DNA of 64,000 nucleotides, from positions 7,911 to 71,910 of the forward strand of contig JAVBRU010000017.1 of assembly GCA_031547595.1 (NCBI GenBank), given 5' to 3'. The notes beneath the pieces were generated by a model that was not told where the DNA came from, did no database searches, and saw only the letters and a program-made list of their open reading frames with translations. Of the stretch, positions 40,219-47,269 are shown piece after piece (the stretch's first letter is position 1; each line of letters opens with the position of its first letter). The DNA comes from JAVBRU01 sp031547595. Its GTDB lineage: Bacteria > Bacillota > Clostridia > Christensenellales > Aristaeellaceae. The translations under genes were made by a program, and so were the position numbers.

Positions 40219-41598
40219 ATGAAAAAGGCATGCCTGCTGACGCTGTTCATGCTGCTGGTTCTTGGTGCTTATGCTAAAGCGGATACATTGTTTGTGGACC
40301 CAGATGGGGGAGCCTACACCAGCATCACGGACGCGCTGGCGGCCGCACAGGATGGGGACGAAATCATTCTGGCGGGTGGCGTGTATGACGCTTCGCGGGA
40401 GTCATTTCCCATATTGGTCAATCAGTCAGTGATCCTTCGCGCCGAGGAGGGAGAAACCCCGGTGATTGCATCGCCGGTGCTGCTGGCCGCCATGAAAATC
40501 TATGCGCCCGGCACACAGGTGGAGGGCATTTCTTTTCAGTTCATGCGCTTTGGCATCTGGGTGCTGGCGGATGATGTGCGGGTTTCCGGATGCACGCTGG
40601 CGCTGGCAGATGAAACCTGGCGAACCTCCTCTACCGGCATGTGGCTGGGCGGCAGCAAACGCGTGACGCTGACGGATAACGTATTCGAAGGCTGCGGCAT
40701 TGCGTTGGCAGGCCCGCCCATCAGCGAGTCCAGCAAGGGCATTCCTGTATTGACCGCCATGTTTGAGGTAGGCGAAGACATTGAATATTTCACCACCCAT
40801 ACGATTGAAAATAACATCGTCAATGACAGGCCGCTGCGGTATCTGATGGGGCTTGAGGATACGGTGTATTCCGAGCCATCGGGGCAAATCATCGCAGTGG
40901 AATGCAGCAATGTGGTTTTTCAGGATATCGATGTTTCGAGGGCTAGCATCGGTTTGCAGTTCTTTTATTGCGACGGAATTAGGATCAACCGTGTGATTGC
41001 GGATGACAGCGGTGTGTTTGGCATCTATGCAGCAAAATCGAAGAATTGTTTCATCGAAAACGTGCGCGCCAACAGGTCCGCCCACGCCATTGACGCGCGC
41101 GATGTACACCATAGCGTGATTGCAAATTGCATCGCTAACGATTGTGGGCAGGGTATTTTCTTGTCCTGGTCGCAGAACTGCCTGGTGACAGATAGCGAGA
41201 TGATAAATTGTGGCACGGGCTTCTTTTCCGCTAGCGGAAACAACAATCATGTGAACAACTGCTTGATATCAGGCAATGAACTGGGGATGTACATCCAACA
41301 CGAGCCTGTGTTTACCCTCACCCATAGCGAGATAGAAAAGAACACCGCCTGCGGCGCACGGGTGACGTACAGCGGGTTCCTGGCTTGGAACAACAGCTTT
41401 GACGAGAACTGGGTGGCTTGCATGACGCTGCACTGCAACCCTGTGACCCTCAACAACAACACGTTTTCCGGCAATCAAGACAGGGCGCTGTTTATGAAGG
41501 ACAGCACGGTGATCAAGCTGATTTCCAATCAATTTTCCTCAGAGGATGCCCTGCTGAAAGAGTTTGTAGACTCTCAGGAGCCGCTGATTCTGGAGTAG
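40219..41598 (+). CDS. Secreted right-handed beta-helix protein (NosD/PbH1-type)
   Basis: 459 residues. Signal peptide to about AYAKADT. The motif DGGAYTSITDALAAAQDGDE is the typical entry to a pectate-lyase-like parallel beta-helix; many turns then follow as N-x-I/F...G/S repeats (for example NCLISGNELGMYI and NNNTFSGNQDRALF). No catalytic signature of pectate lyases or GH28 is evident. It could bind or cleave polysaccharide at the cell surface. Being downstream of a structured terminator, it may be expressed less than the CBM9 gene, or from a promoter I could not identify. Confidence 0.75.
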   Translation: MKKACLLTLFMLLVLGAYAKADTLFVDPDGGAYTSITDALAAAQDGDEIILAGGVYDASRESFPILVNQSVILRAEEGETPVIASPVLLAAMKIYAPGTQVEGISFQFMRFGIWVLADDVRVSGCTLALADETWRTSSTGMWLGGSKRVTLTDNVFEGCGIALAGPPISESSKGIPVLTAMFEVGEDIEYFTTHTIENNIVNDRPLRYLMGLEDTVYSEPSGQIIAVECSNVVFQDIDVSRASIGLQFFYCDGIRINRVIADDSGVFGIYAAKSKNCFIENVRANRSAHAIDARDVHHSVIANCIANDCGQGIFLSWSQNCLVTDSEMINCGTGFFSASGNNNHVNNCLISGNELGMYIQHEPVFTLTHSEIEKNTACGARVTYSGFLAWNNSFDENWVACMTLHCNPVTLNNNTFSGNQDRALFMKDSTVIKLISNQFSSEDALLKEFVDSQEPLILE

Positions 41599-41607
41599 AT
41601 CAACAAC

Positions 41608-41643
41608 AAAGACCGCTGAAATCTTGCGATTTCAGCGGTCTTT
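41608..41643. terminator. Bidirectional terminator between convergent genes
   Basis: AAAGACCGCTGAAATC and GATTTCAGCGGTCTTT form a 16-bp perfect stem with a 4-base loop. The A and T tracts on either side allow termination in both directions. Confidence 0.9.
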
Positions 41644-41659
41644 TGCCATGTGATTCCCT

Positions 41660-42217
41660 TTAAGCTTTACGCAGAGGCACAGGCAATAGCGACACCAGAC
41701 ACTCCGCCATTTCCTCCACCGTGTAGGGCTGATTTTGCCGCACCCAGGACAATATGGCGCTGGTGATGCCTGCGCAGTAATAATTGGCGATGATGTCCAT
41801 AGGCCCGGTGAAGGGCAGCTGCGAAGCATCACTGCGCTCCACCAGTGCATAAAAATGCTGCTGGAACGAGCGCACCATCATGCTGGCCAGCGTCCTGTCT
41901 GTATCCACCAGCAGCAGGTTTTTGATGATCTTGGTCTTGTCTTGCACATTGCGAAGCACCAGGCGCATCCGCGCGTTCCAGTCCAGATCGTCGGCGGCGT
42001 CAAACAGCTGGCTGTGCAATTGCTGCGCCGCAAAGCGCAGTAACGCGTATTTATCTTCAAAGTTGGCATAAAAGGCAGATCGGCTGACCAGCGCTTCCTT
42101 GCACAGGTCGTTGACGGTGATGCTGGCAAAGCTCTGCTTCCTCAGCAATGTATCCAGCGCGGTGGTCAATGCGCGCTGGGTTTTTTTGATGCGCAAATCC
42201 AGCTTATCATTTGTCAT
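41660..42217 (-). CDS. TetR-family transcriptional regulator
   Basis: 185 residues. The N-terminal TetR HTH is clear: TQRALTTALDTLLRKQSF, then ITVNDLCKEALVSRSAFYAN and FEDKYALL. The C-terminal ligand domain resembles the DhaS-like group. The ligand is unknown. It is divergent from the zinc-ribbon/ftsH operon and has its own consensus-like promoter; control of itself is likely, of its divergent neighbours possible. Confidence 0.88.
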   Translation of the reverse strand: MTNDKLDLRIKKTQRALTTALDTLLRKQSFASITVNDLCKEALVSRSAFYANFEDKYALLRFAAQQLHSQLFDAADDLDWNARMRLVLRNVQDKTKIIKNLLLVDTDRTLASMMVRSFQQHFYALVERSDASQLPFTGPMDIIANYYCAGITSAILSWVRQNQPYTVEEMAECLVSLLPVPLRKA

Positions 42218-42250
42218 GCCGCCTCACTCGCTTTCGTTTCAGATATATTC

Positions 42251-42279
42251 ATTATACAGTGCAATCGCATAATTTGCAA
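42251..42279 (-). promoter_or_regulatory. Promoter of the TetR gene
   Basis: On the minus strand TTGCAA (42274-42279) and TATAAT (42251-42256) are 17 bp apart. An imperfect inverted repeat TGCAA...TTGCA (about 42260-42278) covers the spacer and could be the TetR operator. Confidence 0.65.
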
Positions 42280-42395
42280 TAAAACATAAAATCCGTTTTT
42301 TGTCCGTTATCTTGCAGATCGCCACATTTGTAGATGTTTTTTGCCACAATGCTGCGGTATGATAAATATGCAAACAAACGAAGGAGGGATCGCAA

Positions 42396-42701
42396 TTGGC
42401 CAAAGACACGCCAAACCCAGACGATATAGTTCAAATGGAAAAGCTACTGAACAAAATGGAGTTTGAGCTGCAAAACCGCTATGCTCAAATGGGCAAGGCG
42501 CTGTTGGAGCTGGCAGAGAAAGAGCAGTCATCCGTCAACGATCTGGTAGATCAGATGATTGACATGCGAAAATGCCTTGCCAAGGCCAAGGGCGAGCAGC
42601 AATGCCCCGAATGCATGACCCTCAACACCCCACACAGCAAATACTGCAGCTTCTGCGGCTTGGAGCTTCCCGCTGCGGCAGCCGATGAAGAAGGAGAATA
42701 G
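42396..42701 (+). CDS. Small zinc-ribbon protein with helical N-terminus
   Basis: 101 residues from a TTG at 42396 preceded by GAAGGAGGG. The first 65 residues are predicted helical and coiled-coil-like (MEKLLNKMEFELQNRYAQMG, ELAEKEQSSVNDLVDQM). The C-terminus has a zinc ribbon CPECMT...YCSFCGLEL. Unknown function; it is directly upstream of ftsH (2 bases) and is probably cotranscribed with it. Confidence 0.75.
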   Translation: MAKDTPNPDDIVQMEKLLNKMEFELQNRYAQMGKALLELAEKEQSSVNDLVDQMIDMRKCLAKAKGEQQCPECMTLNTPHSKYCSFCGLELPAAAADEEGE

Positions 42702-42703
42702 CC

Positions 42704-44695
42704 ATGGAACCGAACGAGAAGAACGACAACCAGCTGGAGCAGGTCAACCCCCAGCTCCCCAGCAACCAAAACCCGCGCCCGGAGGGCAATAACGGGCAGC
42801 CCATGAACAGTGCTCCCAAAGGCCCTAACATCTTCCGCGTGCTGGTTATTGGATTTTTGCTCACCTTTGTGGTCAATGCGCTGATGTTTAGCAACGTGTC
42901 CACGGGGTATGAGATTGAGTACAGTGCGTTTATTCAGCTTGTGGAGAGCGGCAATGTCAAGCGCGCGGTGATTGGCGAAGAAAGCATTCAGCTGGAGCTT
43001 GTCGACAAAGCCAATCTGGACACCATAGAAAAGATTTTGTATCCCGAGGGACGCATAGAACGCCAACGCGCGCCCCGCGCCGATGATGTGTACATTACCA
43101 TGAAGGTGGAGGACGCTTCGCTGGTGGAGCGCCTGAACGCGAACAATGTATCCTTCTACACCCCGTATGTGCGCTCGTCGCCCATTCTGGAGTTTATCCT
43201 GTCCTGGATCGTCCCACTACTGCTGATCTATTTGTTCTATAGCTTCCTGATGAAAAAGCTGGTAGGCAAGATGGGGCAGGGCGGCGGCATGGGGGGCATG
43301 TTTGGCGGCGTGGGCAAGAGCAAGGCCAAGGAATATAACCTGGAAAAGACAATCGGCGTTCGCTTTTCGGATGTGGCTGGCCAAGACGAGGCCAAGGAGA
43401 GCATGACGGAGCTCGTGGACTACCTGCACGATCCCGGCAAGTATCAGGAAATTGGCGCCAAACAGCCCAAGGGCGCATTGCTGGTGGGCCCTCCCGGCAC
43501 CGGCAAAACGCTGCTGGCCAAAGCATTGGCAGGGGAGGCGAAGGTGCCCTTCTACTCCATCTCCGGCAGCGAGTTTGTGGAAATGTTTGTGGGCGTCGGT
43601 GCCTCCCGTGTGCGTGATTTGTTCAGCGAAGCCAAGAAAACCGCACCTTGCATCATCTTTATTGACGAAATCGACGCCATCGGCAAGAGCCGTGATAACC
43701 GCATGGGAAGCAATGATGAGCAGGAGCAGACGCTTAACCAGCTCCTCGCCGAAATGGATGGTTTCGACAGCGAAAAGGGCATCATCGTGCTGGCTGCCAC
43801 CAACCGCCCGGAAATCCTGGACAAGGCGCTGCTGCGCCCCGGCCGGTTCGACCGCCGCATCATCGTAGAAAAGCCCGACCTGCCCGGCCGTGAAGCCATC
43901 TTGAAGGTGCATGCCGCCAAGGTGAAGATGGACGAGAGCGTCAACCTGCGCGAGATCGCACTGGCCACCTCCGGTGCCACCGGTGCAGACCTTGCCAACA
44001 TGGTCAACGAAGGCGCGCTGCTGGCCGTTAAAGAAGGGCGAAAGACCGTCCGTCAGCAGGATTTGATGGAGGCAGTGGAGGTCGTCATCGCGGGCAAAGA
44101 GAAGAAGGACCGCGTGATGAACGTGAAAGAGCGCCGCATGGTGGCGTATCACGAGGTTGGTCATGCGCTGGTCAGTGCCCTGCAGACTCACAGCCAGCCT
44201 GTACAGAAGATCACCATCGTGCCCCGCACCATGGGCAGCCTCGGCTACACCATGAACATGCCCGAGGAAGAGCGCTACCTCATGACCAAGGACGAAATGC
44301 TGGCCGAGATTTCCACCCTGCTTGGCGGCCGCGCAGCAGAGATCGTCACCTTTGGCACCATGACCACCGGCGCATCCAACGATATCGAACGTGCCACCGC
44401 GATGGCGCGGGGCATGGTGGCGCAGTATGGCATGAGTGACAGCTTTGGCCCTATGGGGTTGGAGAGCATCCAAAACCGCTATCTGGACGGGCGCGCGGTA
44501 TCCAACTGCTCGCCGGAGACCGAAACCAAGATTGACGAAGAGGTGCGCGGCATTTTGCTCTCTTGTCAGGAGAAAGCCATCGCGCTTTTGAAAGCCAATA
44601 CCGCCATCCTGGATGAGATTTCGAAGTATCTACTAGAAAAAGAGAACATCACCGGCGAAGAGTTTATGCGCTTCCTGCCCGAAAAGTCCAACTGA
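42704..44695 (+). CDS. ftsH: ATP-dependent zinc metalloprotease FtsH
   Basis: 663 residues. Two N-terminal membrane segments (about residues 47-67 and 165-182) flank an extracytoplasmic loop. AAA module: Walker A GPPGTGKT (about residue 263), Walker B IIFIDEIDAI, and second region of homology ALLRPGRFDRR. Protease: zinc motif HEVGH (His483), with Val where HEAGH is usual, and a distal Asp in TGASNDIERAT. It degrades unneeded membrane and some soluble proteins. Preceded by a glycine- and methionine-rich linker (GQGGGMGGMFGGVG). Confidence 0.96.
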   Translation: MEPNEKNDNQLEQVNPQLPSNQNPRPEGNNGQPMNSAPKGPNIFRVLVIGFLLTFVVNALMFSNVSTGYEIEYSAFIQLVESGNVKRAVIGEESIQLELVDKANLDTIEKILYPEGRIERQRAPRADDVYITMKVEDASLVERLNANNVSFYTPYVRSSPILEFILSWIVPLLLIYLFYSFLMKKLVGKMGQGGGMGGMFGGVGKSKAKEYNLEKTIGVRFSDVAGQDEAKESMTELVDYLHDPGKYQEIGAKQPKGALLVGPPGTGKTLLAKALAGEAKVPFYSISGSEFVEMFVGVGASRVRDLFSEAKKTAPCIIFIDEIDAIGKSRDNRMGSNDEQEQTLNQLLAEMDGFDSEKGIIVLAATNRPEILDKALLRPGRFDRRIIVEKPDLPGREAILKVHAAKVKMDESVNLREIALATSGATGADLANMVNEGALLAVKEGRKTVRQQDLMEAVEVVIAGKEKKDRVMNVKERRMVAYHEVGHALVSALQTHSQPVQKITIVPRTMGSLGYTMNMPEEERYLMTKDEMLAEISTLLGGRAAEIVTFGTMTTGASNDIERATAMARGMVAQYGMSDSFGPMGLESIQNRYLDGRAVSNCSPETETKIDEEVRGILLSCQEKAIALLKANTAILDEISKYLLEKENITGEEFMRFLPEKSN

Positions 44696-44710
44696 CCTAT
44701 GTACTATCGC

Positions 44711-44760
44711 CCCTCCTGCCATGCTTTTCGAAAAAAGGCACGGCAGGAGGGTTTGTTTTT
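44711..44760 (+). terminator. Rho-independent terminator of ftsH
   Basis: CCCTCCTGCC (44711-44720) pairs with GGCAGGAGGG (44742-44751), followed by TTTGTTTTT. Confidence 0.88.
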
Positions 44761-44780
44761 GCATCCACATCGGCTTCTCC

Positions 44781-44809
44781 TTGCATACCGGCATAAGATA
44801 AAGTATAAT
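44781..44809 (+). promoter_or_regulatory. Promoter of the ECF sigma factor gene
   Basis: TTGCAT (44781-44786), 17-bp spacer, TATAAT (44804-44809). A sigma-A-type promoter, so basal expression does not need the ECF factor. Confidence 0.7.
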
Positions 44810-44861
44810 ATTGCTATCTTCCGCGGAACACGAAAACTATTTTCACGAAGGATGGAAGCGC

Positions 44862-45479
44862 ATGATGCACAATTTTGATCCGGGCAAAATGCTTCCCGCA
44901 TACAGCTTGGTGTTGCCTTTGGCAATGGCGTTGCTGAGCGATCCGGATGAGCAAACATTGGTCATTCAGCTGTATGAAGAGCATCGCGGGCTGATGTTCA
45001 AAACAGCTGTCAGCTTCTTTGGCAGGAACTATGCCGAGGTCGAGGACGCCGTCAGTGCGTCTCTAGAGCGCATCTGCAAATATATCTATAAAATTGAGCC
45101 CCTGCCTTGTAACAAAAGGGAGTCTTATTTGGTTAAAATAGTTGTAAACGTTTGCAAGAACAGGCTGATTGAGCTCAACAAGCAAAATGTTCACCAGGAT
45201 GCCTATGTAGACCAGCATGCGTTGGAAGCAATACCGGGTGAAGATGACGTTTACCAGATTGCTTTTGACAATGCCAGTGCCGAAGAACTACTGAACTCGT
45301 TTGATGGCCTCAGCGACCGTGACAAGGAGATATTCCGCAAACGCCATATCGAGCATCTGGAGTTTTGCGAAATAGCTGAAGCGTTTCAAATGACGCAGCA
45401 GGCTGTGCGCACCGCATTGTCCAGGACGAAAAAGCGTATGGCAGAAAGTGTCACCCAAAGAAAGGGGGAGAACCCATGA
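44862..45479 (+). CDS. ECF-type sigma-70 family sigma factor
   Basis: 205 residues from the ATG at 44862 (AAGGA about 9 bases upstream). Region 2 is readable as LYEEHRGLMFKTAVSFFGRN and YAEVEDAVSASLERICKYI. Region 4 is LSDRDKEIFRKRHIEHLEFCEIAEAFQMTQQAVRTALSRTKKRM (two adjoining parts: DKEIFRKRHIEHLEF and QQAVRTALSRTKKR). It directs RNA polymerase to a small regulon on release from its partner. The next gene overlaps by 4 bases and encodes a membrane protein that is the probable anti-sigma factor. Confidence 0.85.
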   Translation: MMHNFDPGKMLPAYSLVLPLAMALLSDPDEQTLVIQLYEEHRGLMFKTAVSFFGRNYAEVEDAVSASLERICKYIYKIEPLPCNKRESYLVKIVVNVCKNRLIELNKQNVHQDAYVDQHALEAIPGEDDVYQIAFDNASAEELLNSFDGLSDRDKEIFRKRHIEHLEFCEIAEAFQMTQQAVRTALSRTKKRMAESVTQRKGENP

Positions 45480-46231
45480 CGGATGTTCCGCAAGAGAGAA
45501 GCCTGCAAGACAGGTCGTACGATATGCTGGGGGAGCTGATCGCAGACAGAGAGGCAGAAAAACTGCTGCAAGTGCTTGGCGAAACGACGCCTGAGGAAGA
45601 TGCGGAAATACAGGCGTTCTTTGCCAAGTACGAAAAAAAGCACCTGCGGCAGATCAGAGCCTATTTTCGCAAGAAAAATAGGCAGAGGTTTGTGACGCAT
45701 ACGCTGCCCGCTATCGGGAAAATCGCTGCCATTGCGATACTCTGCATTGCCATTGCTACGGGCGCAGCAATCGCCCTCAGCGATAGCTTCCGGGCTACGG
45801 TGATGCGCCTGCTGATCATCGTAGAAAAAGAGTATACACGGCTGGAGGTGGTAGAGGAGGAAGTGGAGCCCCTTGAAGTGCCGGAGGGCTGGGGCGGGAT
45901 GTATTTCCCTTCGTATGCACCGGGAACGTTGAAAGTCGGAAAGATTGAATCAAATCCGCGGGACAGCTATGTCGCATATGTGGATTGTGTCTCTGGAGAA
46001 ATCATTTTTAAGTTTTCCGAGTATAGAGTCGGAGGTGTAACGCACCTTGATACAGAGAATGCTGTGGTGAAGAATATTGTTATTCAAGGACGGCAAGGCC
46101 TTGTAGTAATGAAAGGGGACTGGGTAGATGTCTATTGGTATAATGAGCACAGCTGTTTTTTATTGACGGTAAAACATCAAACGGAAGAAACAGTGATGCA
46201 TATTGTTGAAAGCATGAGAAAAATATTATAA
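45476..46231 (+). CDS. Membrane protein with DUF4367-like domain, probable anti-sigma factor
   Basis: 251 residues. A charged cytoplasmic N-terminus of about 85 residues (helical, RSYDMLGELIADREAEKLLQ), one membrane segment (IAAIAILCIAIATGAAIAL) and an extracytoplasmic domain with the DUF4367 pattern GGMYFPSYAPG...VVMKGDWVDVYWY...VMHIVESM. The topology and overlap with an ECF sigma gene match known anti-sigma pairs in Firmicutes. The signal sensed is unknown. Confidence 0.75.
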   Translation: MTDVPQERSLQDRSYDMLGELIADREAEKLLQVLGETTPEEDAEIQAFFAKYEKKHLRQIRAYFRKKNRQRFVTHTLPAIGKIAAIAILCIAIATGAAIALSDSFRATVMRLLIIVEKEYTRLEVVEEEVEPLEVPEGWGGMYFPSYAPGTLKVGKIESNPRDSYVAYVDCVSGEIIFKFSEYRVGGVTHLDTENAVVKNIVIQGRQGLVVMKGDWVDVYWYNEHSCFLLTVKHQTEETVMHIVESMRKIL

Positions 46232-46305
46232 TTTGCTGCAACCTGTAACAAAAAGCTGTTTTATTTGATTATATAATATATCAATATACATTAGGAGGTT
46301 TCCCA

Positions 46306-46734
46306 ATGAAAAAGTTTCTTGTCCTCACAACCCTGGCTGTTCTCCTGCTCGTTTCTTGCCTTGCCATACCTTTGACCAAAGTAGCGGCAGAGCCTACGCT
46401 GGAAAATGCAGATGATCTGATCATTAAGCCAATGTTTTCCTATACCAGAACTATCAGAGCAAACTTGACTTTTTCCGGAAACATAGCCGATTGCTATGGC
46501 TTTATTGATCCGATTGGCAGTGATAACGTGACGATTTTCGTAGTGTTATACAGGCAAAATGGGTCGGATTGGGATTATGTGAAGGGCTGGAATGGCTCCG
46601 GGACGGGCGGCTACCCGGCATCCGCCGGCGGCACCTACGAAGTCACCAGCGGCACGTATATGGTCGTTGCCTATGGCAGTGTAGGGATCACATTAGAGCA
46701 CCCCTCTGCAAGCATTACCAGAACATTGCCTTAA
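46306..46734 (+). CDS. Small secreted beta-rich protein of unknown function
   Basis: 142 residues. Signal peptide to about LTKVAAEP, then a mostly beta domain with IRANLTFSGNIADCYGFID, TIFVVLYRQNGSDWDYVKGW and a GGTYEVTSGTYMVVAYGSV hairpin. It recalls small secreted clostridial proteins such as DUF6147, but I am not sure. AGGAGG precedes the ATG. It lies 74 bases after the anti-sigma gene with an AT-rich leader, and a terminator follows at 46793, so it may be a target of the ECF factor. Confidence 0.65.
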   Translation: MKKFLVLTTLAVLLLVSCLAIPLTKVAAEPTLENADDLIIKPMFSYTRTIRANLTFSGNIADCYGFIDPIGSDNVTIFVVLYRQNGSDWDYVKGWNGSGTGGYPASAGGTYEVTSGTYMVVAYGSVGITLEHPSASITRTLP

Positions 46735-46792
46735 CAGACGGCGAAATCGGGGATATAATGTGCCCTGGTGTGTTTGCTGTACGGATCTTCTT

Positions 46793-46815
46793 GAACGCCG
46801 CAAGGCGTTCTTTTT
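46793..46815 (+). terminator. Rho-independent terminator
   Basis: GAACGCC, loop GCAA, GGCGTTC, then TTTTT. It ends the sigma factor/secreted protein unit. Confidence 0.88.
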
Positions 46816-47049
46816 CGTTGCTTCAAAGCAAATGCTTTCGTGCGCTCTTTCAGTATTGGCTGGGGGTGGTGTTCAGGTAATGCAAAATCTGCCCTCCGGG
46901 TTAGCGCTTTATCCCACCTTATGGGGGATGCACATGGCGTGTGCTTCCTGTACGCGGAATACTTGGACGCTTCTGGCGCATGGGTTTGAAGGACGCGGGA
47001 GCGGATGCCACGATGAAAATTAGAATCACAAAAGAATAGAAAACTGAAG
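46816..47049. other. Gene-free stretch between two terminators
   Basis: I see no supportable gene. Short open frames on the plus strand lack ribosome binding sites and recognisable domains. Confidence 0.5.
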
Positions 47050-47076
47050 GGGAGCTCACCGGGTCGCTCCCTTTTT
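47050..47076 (+). terminator. Rho-independent terminator-like hairpin
   Basis: GGGAGC (47050-47055) and GCTCCC (47066-47071) with a 10-base loop, followed by TTTTT. Nothing obvious upstream needs it, so it may mark a lost gene. Confidence 0.65.
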
Positions 47077-47100
47077 CAATGCGGATGTGAAGATATTGAG

Positions 47101-47164
47101 AAACATTTGTTATAGTTATTTCATCATTAGGGAGTTGTACCTTTCAAGAACGTATTGTTATAAT
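47101..47164 (+). promoter_or_regulatory. Shared 28-bp activator element and promoter of the second glycan locus
   Basis: The element at 47101-47128 starts AAACATTTGTTATAG and ends TTTCATCATT. TTGTAC (47135-47140) lies 6 bases after it, and TATAAT (47159-47164) follows an 18-bp spacer. The same arrangement recurs at 58483-58546. Confidence 0.8.
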
Positions 47165-47269
47165 GAATGTGTAATCGGGGCAATATTTGCCCGTAGTATA
47201 CAGAAATTTTCCTGTAATAGTTCATTATAAGCAGCCATGTCAAGGCGTGGAAAGGCGAGTGAAGGAAAC

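Noticed and set aside
46760..47023. 87-residue Cys-containing open frame after the small secreted protein
   Set aside because: It starts before and runs through a clear rho-independent terminator, has no ribosome binding site and resembles no protein.
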